From an uncultured Gluconobacter sp. (GTDB lineage Bacteria > Pseudomonadota > Alphaproteobacteria > Acetobacterales > Acetobacteraceae): DNA of 54,672 nt. This document shows positions 1 to 7,874 of the stretch, in pieces (position 1 is the stretch's first letter; the number at the start of each line of letters is the position of its first letter). The notes beneath the pieces are model-generated. The model was given only the letters and a program-made list of their open reading frames with translations. It made no database searches and had not been told where the DNA came from. Position numbers and translations under genes: made by a program. The DNA lies in NCBI GenBank assembly GCA_937880175.1, contig CALFLO010000005.1, positions 1-54,672 on the forward strand, written 5' to 3'.

Positions 1-732
1 GCTCATGAAGGCGATCGCCTGAAGAGCTGCGCCTGTCAGGCGGAATTTCGGACGCAGTTGCGGCGGCGCGTGTTCCTTCTGTCCCTGCGCCAGGCGCGAT
101 TCGCGATTGCGAAGCCAGACGGGGCTCTCGGGCACACCGATCCGGATGAACAGGGCGAGAGCAGCCGGTGCGAGGCCGATGAAGAAGAGCACGCGCCACC
201 CATAATGCGGCAGGATCAATGCCTGCACGCCAGCAGCGACGAAATAGCCGACTTCATAGCCGGACATCATGAGCGCGGAGGCCATGGGGCGCGTCCAGGC
301 GGGCACACTTTCCATCAGGAGTGCGGCCGAGGCGGTCCATTCGCCGCCAAAGCCGATTCCGAACATGAACTGCACGGCCATCAGCACATAAAAGTGATGG
401 GAGAGCCCGGTCAGGGCGGAAAAGACCGCAAACCACACCACCCCCAGCATGAACGCGGGCTTGCGTCCGTAGCGGTCGGCAAGCCATCCCCAGCCGGTAT
501 TGCCGACAGCACGTCCAATGGACTGCCCCATCAGCACGGCCCCCAGATCGGCGATCGTGCAGCCGAAATCATGGGCGATGTCGGGGAGTGTGAACATGAG
601 CGTCGTCTGGTCGAAAGCGTCCAGAAACCAGCCCAGAAAAGACGCGAAAGTGACCTGCCAGTAGGGCAGGAGGGCCCGTAGGGAGCCTTGGGAAGAAGGA
701 GTTACGGCGGAGCGGGTGGTGGCATCCGTCAT
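1..732 (-). CDS. MFS transporter, metabolite:H+ symporter type (3' end cut by window)
   Basis: The reverse strand is open from an ATG at 732 to base 1 (244 codons), so the C-terminal half lies outside the window. The product begins with a short hydrophilic tail, then a run of hydrophobic helices. The loop between helices 2 and 3 carries the major-facilitator signature GWLADRYGRKPAF. The 'GWFLDAFDQTTLMF' stretch in helix 1 and 'GIGFGGEWTASAALLMES' in helix 4 resemble the carboxylate or sialate:proton symporter branch of the superfamily. It is therefore probably an inner-membrane, proton-coupled uptake system for an organic acid or sugar acid, but the substrate cannot be read from the sequence. 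It is transcribed away from the EAL-like gene. The 261-base gap between them must hold both promoters; I could not assign them. Confidence 0.85.
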   Translation of the reverse strand, partial: MTDATTRSAVTPSSQGSLRALLPYWQVTFASFLGWFLDAFDQTTLMFTLPDIAHDFGCTIADLGAVLMGQSIGRAVGNTGWGWLADRYGRKPAFMLGVVWFAVFSALTGLSHHFYVLMAVQFMFGIGFGGEWTASAALLMESVPAWTRPMASALMMSGYEVGYFVAAGVQALILPHYGWRVLFFIGLAPAALALFIRIGVPESPVWLRNRESRLAQGQKEHAPPQLRPKFRLTGAALQAIAFMS

Positions 733-993
733 GCAGAATGGTCCTGTCCCGGCAGCGGAGAAAGGCCGCGCCGAAGGGGTGTCACAGGCCCGGAAAAGCA
801 TCCGGGCGGGAAACCGTAACAGCTTTGTCCGGATTGATCGAACGAAGAGTTTGGGCGCTGCGGGAGTGGATAGGCGGGGCGGGTATGAGGCCGCGTTTGT
901 GCCCTTCAATCAGCCAGAAAAACCCATGCCATTAAGGAAAAATTAGGCTGTTGAGCGGCATTGTCCCGGACATGAAGAACGGAGGTGTCCGCA

Positions 994-1995
994 TTGGATG
1001 ATCTAGGACAGGGAGCGACTTCGGTGCCGGCAGCCCCTCAGGACCTGCATGCCGGCCGGACAGTCATGGCAGATGGACTGTCCGAACTGCCAACAGGCAG
1101 AATCGGCAATGCCTTACCCATGACTGCGTCCAGCGCAGGAATGTTTGCGACGACGTTGCGCAGTCGAAGGGCGCGCCAGAAAAGTGCGCTGCCCCCTCTG
1201 CGATGGCTGCCGCGGTTCGTGGTGGGACGCGGCGGAACGGACAAGGTGATTGGGGCACAGGTGGACATGAGCCAGCTCTGGCTTTCTGTCCCGCGCCGGA
1301 CGCTGCGCAAGAGCCGGCGCAAGAGTCTGGGGCAGCAGCAGCGGGAATTTGATTCTGATCTGCTGGGAAATGCGTGCGCTCAGGCTGCGACATGGCCGGA
1401 AGGCATGCGGCTTATGGTGTCGCTGGAAGATGATCAGGCACCGGACGGGGATTTCAACAACCGCCTGAATGCGGTTCTTCAGGAAAGCGGTTTCCCGGTC
1501 AGCCGGCTTGATCTGGTGTTTCAGGAAAGCGGTCTGGCGCAGGACGACAAGGAAACCTGTTACACACTGTCAGCCCTGCGGGATCAGGGGTGCCAGATTT
1601 TTCTGGGGGGATTTGGCAGTGCCCCGTCCAGTCTAAGCCTTTTGCGGGAACGCGCGATGGGAGGACTGCTGGACGGGGTCCAGTTTGATGTGTCCATGCT
1701 CGCCCCTTCGGGTATGACCTGGCACCAGTCCGGCGAGGCTCCGCTTCTGGATGAGAATGCCATGGTTTTTTACCGGGCAGCCCTTGAGACCGTGAAGGCT
1801 CTAGGCCTCAAGGTCCGGGGAATTGGCGTGGATCTTCCTGACCTTCTTGCCTTCGTCCAGAAGGTCGGATGTGTCGAAGCGTCCGGAACAGTTCTGGCCG
1901 CACCGGAAACGACGGCGCAGATCAGCGAGCGGTTCGAAGAAACCGCAGGGCGTCCGCGCCGACGCCGCATGGCAAGGACGGCGGAAGGTCTCTGA
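994..1995 (+). CDS. Degenerate EAL-domain protein (probably not an active phosphodiesterase)
   Basis: Product of about 333 residues. The C-terminal half aligns with the second half of EAL cyclic-di-GMP phosphodiesterase domains: the 'FQESGLAQD' segment matches the E-S-x-L helix, and 'LGGFGSAPSSLSLLRE' matches the DDFGTGYSSLSYL loop. The two Asp residues of that loop are replaced, and no E-A-L or E-V-L motif is visible upstream, so metal-dependent catalysis is unlikely. It may bind nucleotide or a partner instead. The N-terminal 100 residues are basic and unrecognised. Start: a GGAGG at 981-985 lies 8 bases before TTG 994. The longer GTG at 985 would overlap this ribosome site, so 994 is preferred. 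It is a single gene, with a hairpin across its stop codon. Confidence 0.6.
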   Translation: MDDLGQGATSVPAAPQDLHAGRTVMADGLSELPTGRIGNALPMTASSAGMFATTLRSRRARQKSALPPLRWLPRFVVGRGGTDKVIGAQVDMSQLWLSVPRRTLRKSRRKSLGQQQREFDSDLLGNACAQAATWPEGMRLMVSLEDDQAPDGDFNNRLNAVLQESGFPVSRLDLVFQESGLAQDDKETCYTLSALRDQGCQIFLGGFGSAPSSLSLLRERAMGGLLDGVQFDVSMLAPSGMTWHQSGEAPLLDENAMVFYRAALETVKALGLKVRGIGVDLPDLLAFVQKVGCVEASGTVLAAPETTAQISERFEETAGRPRRRRMARTAEGL

Positions 1996-2010
1996 GGAGA
2001 CCTCCGCCGT
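1978..2010 (+). terminator. Hairpin across the stop codon of the EAL-like gene
   Basis: Near-perfect inverted repeat: ACGGCGGAAGGTCTC, then GAGACCTCCGCCGT, with one bulged base and a very short loop. The TGA stop lies in it. No T-run follows, so it may be an mRNA 3' stabiliser or a weak two-way terminator between two convergent genes. Confidence 0.4.
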
Positions 2011-2034
2011 ATTGGCCAGAACTCGGAACGTCGT

Positions 2035-2433
2035 TCAGTTGATTTTACACTGATAACTGAAAAGACGTTCGGGGTTTTCCCGGAGCATCGTGGCCAGCAT
2101 CGGGAGCACCTCGGTCAGCGCTGTTTCCACGGCTTCGGGAGATTGGCCGGTCTGGTCACAGATATAGTTCAGCCGCTTTTCTCCCATGAGATCCTCGACC
2201 TGTTCGGGAGACAGGGGGGTTGAGGGAGGAAGTCGGATTTCGCTGACGGCCGTGGCGAACTGGCAGTCTTCCTTCATCATTTTGATGGTGACTTCCGTCA
2301 GGCCGGAGCGATCCGTGCTTGCACCGCTCAGCCAGTCACCGAAGCGGGTGAAGACGGACGTTGCGGCCTGAGCTTCGGTCTGTCCATTGCCGGATACAGG
2401 CGATTTGGTGGTGAATGTGTTCTGAATGGTCAT
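2035..2433 (-). CDS. Hypothetical 132-residue protein
   Basis: Small acidic soluble protein with no signal peptide or membrane helix, probably cytoplasmic. AAGGAG lies 7 bases before the ATG, a good ribosome site, so this is likely a real gene. The C-terminal half ('ICDQTGQSPEAVETALTEVLPMLATML') faintly recalls YidB/DUF937 proteins, where a 'QTG(L)S' helix is followed by 'LP.L...L'. That similarity is too weak to name it. It is convergent with the EAL-like gene and downstream of the pirin gene on the same strand, separated by a strong 17-bp palindrome. Confidence 0.6.
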   Translation of the reverse strand: MTIQNTFTTKSPVSGNGQTEAQAATSVFTRFGDWLSGASTDRSGLTEVTIKMMKEDCQFATAVSEIRLPPSTPLSPEQVEDLMGEKRLNYICDQTGQSPEAVETALTEVLPMLATMLRENPERLFSYQCKIN

Positions 2434-2528
2434 TGTCAGGCTCCTTCATCTCAGGAGAAAACGGGCCTTTGCCGGGCTGGTGGCCCTGCATTCAAAACGT
2501 CTTTCCAAACCAAAGGCTGCACTGACGG

Positions 2529-2570
2529 GACAACACCTTTCTGTGTTGTTTGTCACAGAAAGGTGTTGTC
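2529..2570. repeat. Perfect 17-bp inverted repeat
   Basis: Arms GACAACACCTTTCTGTG (2529-2545) and its exact complement (2554-2570) are separated by 8 bases. It lies between the pirin stop and the start of the 132-residue gene, both on the minus strand. It may terminate pirin transcription, though no T-run follows on that strand, or act as an operator for the downstream gene. Confidence 0.6.
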
Positions 2571-2592
2571 ATGCTCTGGCGCATGGCCCGTA

Positions 2593-3297
2593 TCAGCGGA
2601 GCGCGCCGCTCTCCACAAGAACAATTTCCGCATCTTCCCGCGCGGTGATCGTGAAGCGTTCCACGTCATGAAGTGCTGCGCCGTCGCGGTGCCCGACGGT
2701 CTGGCCGTCGATTTCCACACTGCCGCTGGCAGGGACCAGATAGGAAAACATGCTGCGATCCGTCTCGTAGGTCAGCGTTTCTCCTGCCTTGAGGGTTGCG
2801 CCCAGAACCCGTCCACGGGTCCTGATGGGGAGAGCATTGTCCTCCGGGAAGCCGGAGGCGAGAGGAACGAACCGTCCATTGCGCTCATGTCGCGGGAAAG
2901 GGCGTGTGCCCCAGGACGGTGTGCCGCCTGTTTCATCCGGGATCAGCCAGATCTGGAACAGCGTCGTGGCGTCGTCATCCCGGTTGAATTCGGAATGGGT
3001 GATGCCGCTTCCGGCAGACATGACCTGCACATCGCCCGCTTCGGTGCGCCCCCGATTGCCGAGGCTGTCTTCATGCGTGATGGCGCCGGTCCGGACATAG
3101 GTGATGATTTCCATGTCGCGATGGGGGTGTGCCCCAAAGCCGTTATGCGGGGCGATGCGATCATCATTCCAGACGCGCAGACGCCCCCAGTGCATGCGGT
3201 TGCGGTCCTGATAGTCCGAGAATGAGAAATGATAATGGGCGTCGAGCCAGCCATGATTGGCGTGACCGAGGGTCTTGAAAGGTCTGATGTCCAGCAT
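2593..3297 (-). CDS. Pirin family protein (YhhW-type, probable quercetin 2,3-dioxygenase)
   Basis: 234 residues, the length of E. coli YhhW, a bicupin metalloprotein that can oxidise quercetin. The four metal ligands of the N-terminal cupin are visible: H57 and H59 in 'GAHPHRDMEII', and H101 and E103 in 'GSGITHSEF'. The C-terminal cupin is shorter and lacks a metal set, as usual. Start: ATG at 3297 with AGGAG 9 bases upstream; a longer frame reaching 3570 overlaps the divergent LysR gene and is not used. It shares a 99-base promoter region with that regulator, a classical layout for a LysR-controlled target. In related bacteria such pirins respond to electrophile or oxidative stress; that role here is inference. 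Confidence 0.9.
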   Translation of the reverse strand: MLDIRPFKTLGHANHGWLDAHYHFSFSDYQDRNRMHWGRLRVWNDDRIAPHNGFGAHPHRDMEIITYVRTGAITHEDSLGNRGRTEAGDVQVMSAGSGITHSEFNRDDDATTLFQIWLIPDETGGTPSWGTRPFPRHERNGRFVPLASGFPEDNALPIRTRGRVLGATLKAGETLTYETDRSMFSYLVPASGSVEIDGQTVGHRDGAALHDVERFTITAREDAEIVLVESGALR

Positions 3298-3396
3298 GGG
3301 ATCATGCTCCTGAGTTGATGTCGTGTTGCAGATAATGGGGTATAGACAGGATGAAGAAAACGGAAAGGATGGAAATGTGAAGTTTCCAGAAACAGC

Positions 3397-4356
3397 ATGA
3401 CCGGTTTGCCTGACCTTGAAGGCTGGGCCGTTTTCGCGCGGGTTGCGGAAAGCGGGTCTTTTGCGGCGGCCGCGCGTTCCCTGGGGCTTTCGGCTCCGAC
3501 GGTCTCCAAGATTATGGGCCGGCTGGAGCATCGGCTGGGGGCAACCCTGTTCCAGCGCAGTGCACGTCATCTCTCGCTGACGGCCGAGGGTACGGAGTGT
3601 CTAGAACGGGCACGTCGGATCCTGTCAGAAGGCGAGGGGCTGGAAAGCGAGTTGCGTGAAGGGAGGGCGACACCCCGTGGCATGATCCGGCTGGCGGCCC
3701 CGATGACATTCGGTCGGGAGATGCTCGGGCCCGCCTTGCCCGGATTTCTGGAGCGCTATCCGGATATTACGCTGGAGATGGATCTGGATGACGGGGTTGT
3801 GGATCTGCTGGGCGGCCGGTTCGAGGCGGCGGTCCGCATCACGTCGGGTCTGCTGCGCCCGGCTGTGTCGGGGCAGGCGTTTCTTCTGTGCCGGTCCGTA
3901 ACGCGGCTTGTGTGTTCGGAGCAGTTTCGTGGGCGGCTGGGAGCGGTGGAACATCCGGAAGACCTGACCGGTCAGCCGGGACTTCTTTATACCAACGCCG
4001 CCGTTCCGGATTTCCTGCGTCTCAAGCACGCTGATGGTCGTCAGGTCTCTGTCCGGTTGAAGGGGCGGGTGAGCGCCAATAGCGGGGACATGCTCCTGCC
4101 TGCCATCCGGGAGGGGCTGGGGATCGCGCTTCTGCCGGATTTCATGCTGCGGCCTGACCTGCGGAGTGGGCGTGTCGTTGAAGTCATTCCTGAATGGACG
4201 GGACATGATCTTTCTGTCTGGTTCATTGTCACGGGATGCGGGGCGACGCGCACACAGATGTCGGCCAGACTACGGGTGCTGCTGACTTATCTGGAGAGAG
4301 TGCTTGGCGAGATCGTGTCACAGGATTACAGTGCCGCGCAGGAGAAAACGCGATGA
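3397..4356 (+). CDS. LysR-family transcriptional regulator
   Basis: 319 residues. The N-terminal winged helix-turn-helix is clear at residues 5-65 ('FARVAESGSFAAAARSLGLSAPTVSKIMGRLEHRLGA'). It is followed by the two-lobe periplasmic-binding-like effector domain ('GMIRLAAPMTFGREML...LPGFLERYPDI'), which places it in the AaeR/DmlR/PtrR-like subgroup. It diverges from the pirin gene, which is its likely target. Its stop codon overlaps the hemA start (ATGA at 4353-4356), so regulator and 5-aminolevulinate synthase are probably on one transcript with coupled translation. The effector is unknown. Confidence 0.92.
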   Translation: MTGLPDLEGWAVFARVAESGSFAAAARSLGLSAPTVSKIMGRLEHRLGATLFQRSARHLSLTAEGTECLERARRILSEGEGLESELREGRATPRGMIRLAAPMTFGREMLGPALPGFLERYPDITLEMDLDDGVVDLLGGRFEAAVRITSGLLRPAVSGQAFLLCRSVTRLVCSEQFRGRLGAVEHPEDLTGQPGLLYTNAAVPDFLRLKHADGRQVSVRLKGRVSANSGDMLLPAIREGLGIALLPDFMLRPDLRSGRVVEVIPEWTGHDLSVWFIVTGCGATRTQMSARLRVLLTYLERVLGEIVSQDYSAAQEKTR

Positions 4357-5570
4357 ACTATGATGCGATGTTTCAGTCCGCCCTTGACGGTCTGCATGCG
4401 GATGGCAGCTACCGTTACTTTGCGGATCTGGAGCGCCGGGCTGGAAATTTCCCCAGGGCATTCCATCATGGCCTGGGCCGTGATGTCACGGTCTGGTGTT
4501 CCAACGACTATCTCGGCATGGGGCAGCACCCTGAAGTCCTGACCGCCATGCACACAGCGCTGGATGAGACGGGCGCCGGAGCTGGTGGAACCCGCAATAT
4601 TTCCGGCACCAACCACTATCATGTGGAGCTGGAAAAGGAACTCGCTTCCCTGCATGGCAAGGAAAGCGCGCTGCTTTTCAATTCCGGTTACCTGTCGAAC
4701 TGGGTGACGCTCGGGACCATCGCAGGGCGTCTGCGCAACTGCGTTGTTCTGTCCGACGAACTCAATCATGCGTCCATGATCGAGGGTATCCGTCATTCCC
4801 GCGCCGAGAAGCAGATCTTTCGTCACAATGACGTCGAGGATCTGGAGCGTCGCCTGAAGGAACTTCCGGCGGAGGTTCCGAAGATCATTGCTTTCGAGTC
4901 TGTCTATTCGATGGATGGCGATATCGCCCCGATCGAGGCGTTCTGTGATCTCGCCGACAAATATGGCGCCATGACCTACCTCGATGAGGTTCATGCTGTT
5001 GGCATGTATGGCGACCATGGTGCGGGTGTGGCCGAGAAGCTTGGTCTGTCCCATCGCCTGACGGTCATTGAGGGTACGCTTGGCAAGGGCTATGGCGTTG
5101 TGGGCGGCTATATTGCCGCATCCGCCGCGCTCTGCGATTTCGTCCGTTCCTTTGGGTCCGGGTTCATCTTCTCAACGGCGCTTCCGCCGATGATTGCGGC
5201 TGGCGCACTGGCCAGCGTGCGCTACCTGCGCCGGAGCAGTGCGGAGCGTGCAGGCCAGCAGCGGGCCGTGGCTTATCTGCGTCAGGCGCTGGACAAGGCT
5301 GGTCTTCCGCACGTCATGAACCCGAGCCATATCGTGCCGGTCATGGTAGGTGAGGCTGAACTGTGCCGCAGCCTTTCGGATGAACTGCTGAACCGCTTTG
5401 GCAACTACATCCAGCCGATCAACTTCCCGACCGTCCCGCGTGGCACGGAGCGTCTGCGGATTACGCCGACGCCGCTGCATACGAACGAGATGATCGACGA
5501 ACTGGTCGAGGCGCTGGCGACATTGTGGCAGGAGCGTCAGCTCAAGACCTCCAAGTCTGCCGCAGCCTGA
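4353..5570 (+). CDS. hemA: 5-aminolevulinate synthase
   Basis: 405 residues. This PLP enzyme of the alpha-oxoamine synthase family condenses glycine and succinyl-CoA to 5-aminolevulinate, the first step of haem synthesis by the C4 route typical of Alphaproteobacteria. The PLP lysine is K245 in 'EGTLGKGYGVVGGY'. D211 and H214 lie in 'YLDEVHAVGMYG', and the substrate loop 'GTRNISGTNHYH' is intact. The length matches the family and argues against 2-amino-3-ketobutyrate ligase or BioF. The ATG overlaps the LysR stop. Two hairpins follow, the second with a T-run. It supplies haem for the cytochromes matured by the ccm operon in this window. Confidence 0.95.
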   Translation: MNYDAMFQSALDGLHADGSYRYFADLERRAGNFPRAFHHGLGRDVTVWCSNDYLGMGQHPEVLTAMHTALDETGAGAGGTRNISGTNHYHVELEKELASLHGKESALLFNSGYLSNWVTLGTIAGRLRNCVVLSDELNHASMIEGIRHSRAEKQIFRHNDVEDLERRLKELPAEVPKIIAFESVYSMDGDIAPIEAFCDLADKYGAMTYLDEVHAVGMYGDHGAGVAEKLGLSHRLTVIEGTLGKGYGVVGGYIAASAALCDFVRSFGSGFIFSTALPPMIAAGALASVRYLRRSSAERAGQQRAVAYLRQALDKAGLPHVMNPSHIVPVMVGEAELCRSLSDELLNRFGNYIQPINFPTVPRGTERLRITPTPLHTNEMIDELVEALATLWQERQLKTSKSAAA

Positions 5571-5585
5571 GACGGGGAACGGGAA

Positions 5586-5616
5586 AGTTCGTGGACGAAC
5601 TTCTCCCTCTTTTGTT
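5586..5616 (+). terminator. Hairpin after hemA (first)
   Basis: AGTTCGT-GG-ACGAACT forms a perfect stem, followed by a pyrimidine-rich stretch ending TCTTTTGTTTT. Probable terminator for hemA, backed up by a second hairpin about 20 bases on. Confidence 0.6.
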
Positions 5617-5629
5617 TTCGTAAGTCGTT

Positions 5630-5668
5630 AAAAAAAAGGCAGACCCTTTTCAGGGCCTGCCTTTTTTG
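5630..5668. terminator. Bidirectional rho-independent terminator
   Basis: GGCAG-A-CCCT / AGGG-C-CTGCC stem with a TTTTC loop, flanked by A8 on the left and T6 on the right. It can stop hemA (plus) and the convergent Hint-domain gene (minus). Confidence 0.9.
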
Positions 5669-5693
5669 TGTCAGGTCATCGCGGGGATGGGGC

Positions 5694-7550
5694 TCAGGCT
5701 GCGACCGCAGTCTGTGCCTGAACACCATGCGCGAGGATCTGGAGGCTGAGAATGCCACCGGACATCTTCAGCGTCTGGCCGAGGTCCAGACGGGCATTGC
5801 CGCCCGTCCAGCGTGCATGGTTGGTTTCGATGCTCCACCAGCCGTCGGCATAGGGGTCCGAAAGATGGCTGGAGAGTTGGTGCGTCTGTTCGGCGCTCCA
5901 GATCGTGACTTCGCCTACGAGAACGCCGAGTGTGCGGCGGTCATCGACGAAGGGGCCGATATGGTCAACCGGGCGTGCGGCCGGGCTGATGACGCGTACA
6001 CTCTGGCAGCCTTCGGGCAGCATGAAAACAAACTGCTCACCACGGGTCCGGATCGGATACAGGACCGTTTCATCCTGCAGAACCAGATGGATCTGGTTCT
6101 TTGCATCGTCAGACGGTGCGGCCTGCGGCGCGGTGTAACCCAGAGTTTCCGCACGAAGGGCGAGTGCTGCGAACAGAGGTTCGACGCGGGCACGGTCCGT
6201 GATCAGCGGCAGTGCTGCGTCCTTCTCCCAGCTCAGGGCATGCAGACGGGCCAGGGTGTTCCCCTGCATGAGGGCATCGGGGCGATGACCGGCATCCAGG
6301 AAGCTTTCCGACAGCGCACCATTTGCGATCAGCACAGAGTGCTGTTCGGTTTCGACATGGTAGTAGTCGTATTCCGTGATGGCATGGTCATAGGCAATGC
6401 TCATACCATTGACGAGCATCCGCACCGGAATGAAACCACCTTCGAGCATCATGCAGTGTTCGGGCGTGACCAGCAGATCCCGGCTCGGGATGCCGTCAGC
6501 CAGGGCACCGGCACGGACGCGTACGGGGACGCCATCCAGGTCAGCATGACCCGTGGAACCGGTTGTGGCACGGGCATGGCCAACGCGCAGGATCGTCTGC
6601 GTGTGGGTCGTGCCATTTTCATAGACCGTAACCTGATCACCGGGTGTCAGCGTCTCGATGGCGCGCTCACCATCGGGGGTCAGAAGCATGGTGCCGGCGA
6701 GGTAACAGACCTGCTTGGAACCGTTGACGACGCTCCAGCTTCCGTCAGTATTCTGCACGACGGTCGGTGTGCCGACTTCATAACCTGCGGCAAATGAGAT
6801 GTTCGAGAGCGTGATCGTGTTGCCCGCTGGATTGGTGCTAATGGCCAGCGTGTAGGTGCCGTCGGCATTCTTGGTAAAATCGGCTGCGACAGCGGCATAT
6901 GGCCCACTTGCGACCGTGATGACGGAGGTCGCATCGTAGCCCGTGATGGGCGTGGTAACCGTCTGCTTGTTATCCGTCAGGAGAAGCTGGTTGGGCTTGC
7001 CGTTCGTCGCGTCACGGCCAAAAGTGATCGCTTTGCCGGCAACAGCATTGTTGACGTAAAGGGAAGCTCCGTTCTGCAATACGGTCGTAAGCGACGAGCC
7101 CATCTGGAGCCAGGTATTCGAGTTCCCCAGTGCCGAGCCGTCGAGGATCAGGGTGCCCGAGCCGTTGACGCTGTTGCTGTTGATCGAAATGGTCGGGTTG
7201 TCGCTGATCTGCAGGGTGCCGTTTACGGTCGGTCCGTTGCCCAGGTTCACCGCGTTGGACGTGGCGATATTCATCGTCCCGCCCTGGTTGACCGTCAGCT
7301 GGTTGGTGCTGAAGACCGTGGCGCTGGCATCAGAGGATGTTGCCGTGACGTTGAGTGTCGCATTGGTGGCGACCGTCAGCGTACCGAAGTTTGTTGAATT
7401 CGCCTGCGCAGCATTGATCGTGACCGTCGCATTATCGGACGTGCCAGCTACAACGCTGTCCCAGCCGTGATCCTGCGGGACCTGGCCTGCACTCCAGTTT
7501 GCTGCGACGAACCAGTTTCCGGTTGCGCCACCCTTCCAATAGTTTGTCAT
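5694..7550 (-). CDS. Hint (hedgehog/intein) domain protein with beta-rich N-terminal region
   Basis: 618 residues. Residues 1-280 are rich in Asn, Thr, Ser and Val, with short beta-strand repeats ('GTLTVATNATLNV', 'GTLQISDNP', 'GTLILDGS'). It opens with a 'YWKGGATGNWFVAANWSAGQVP' motif like those of autotransporter or adhesin passengers. C282 starts a Hint_2-type domain ('CYLAGTMLLTPDGERAIETLTPGDQV'), which contains 'LLVTPEHCMMLEGGFIPVRMLVNG'. About 200 further residues follow. Hint folds can cleave or splice peptide bonds through the first Cys; here that would release the beta-rich part. No Sec signal peptide is visible, so any export would use another route. It has a well-shaped AGGA ribosome site and no operon partner. 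The function is unknown. Confidence 0.8.
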   Translation of the reverse strand: MTNYWKGGATGNWFVAANWSAGQVPQDHGWDSVVAGTSDNATVTINAAQANSTNFGTLTVATNATLNVTATSSDASATVFSTNQLTVNQGGTMNIATSNAVNLGNGPTVNGTLQISDNPTISINSNSVNGSGTLILDGSALGNSNTWLQMGSSLTTVLQNGASLYVNNAVAGKAITFGRDATNGKPNQLLLTDNKQTVTTPITGYDATSVITVASGPYAAVAADFTKNADGTYTLAISTNPAGNTITLSNISFAAGYEVGTPTVVQNTDGSWSVVNGSKQVCYLAGTMLLTPDGERAIETLTPGDQVTVYENGTTHTQTILRVGHARATTGSTGHADLDGVPVRVRAGALADGIPSRDLLVTPEHCMMLEGGFIPVRMLVNGMSIAYDHAITEYDYYHVETEQHSVLIANGALSESFLDAGHRPDALMQGNTLARLHALSWEKDAALPLITDRARVEPLFAALALRAETLGYTAPQAAPSDDAKNQIHLVLQDETVLYPIRTRGEQFVFMLPEGCQSVRVISPAARPVDHIGPFVDDRRTLGVLVGEVTIWSAEQTHQLSSHLSDPYADGWWSIETNHARWTGGNARLDLGQTLKMSGGILSLQILAHGVQAQTAVAA

Positions 7551-7874
7551 TTTTTAAAGTCCTGATGGGGCCAGGAGGGGCTGCGCCGAAAAGGGCATCG
7601 CCTTGAGGGCCTGATCTGCTACGTGTTGTTCCACGCAGAGAGTTAATTATTAGATAATTCTTGCGCAAGATAATTTATGTTTTGAAAATGAAAACAATGG
7701 TGACAAATTATGAAAACCATATTTTTCAGTTACTTGTAGAGTGCTCCACAACTGCGTCATTCTGTGTCAAAGCACGTCGGAATATCTCCTTTTCGAGTAG
7801 AGCCGGGTGACGTCCCGTCAGGAAAAAATGGGGCATGGGTTGCCTGTCTGCGGTGTTCCGATCATCATGCGGCG
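7551..7874. promoter_or_regulatory. AT-rich divergent regulatory gap
   Basis: This 324-base gap separates the Hint gene (leftward) from the HisE-like/cvpA/purF group (rightward). Its middle (about 7640-7740) is strikingly AT-rich. It holds a perfect 12-bp palindrome TCTTGCGCAAGA at 7659-7670, embedded in two direct copies of AGATAATT (7652-7659 and 7668-7675). This is the shape of an operator overlapping the Hint-gene promoter. An ATG-less extension of the HisE-like frame back to GTG 7764 lies in the right part and has no ribosome site. Confidence 0.5.

Noticed and set aside
5727..6797. 356-codon open frame on the plus strand
   Set aside because: Antisense to the Hint-domain gene, whose Hint motifs are clear.
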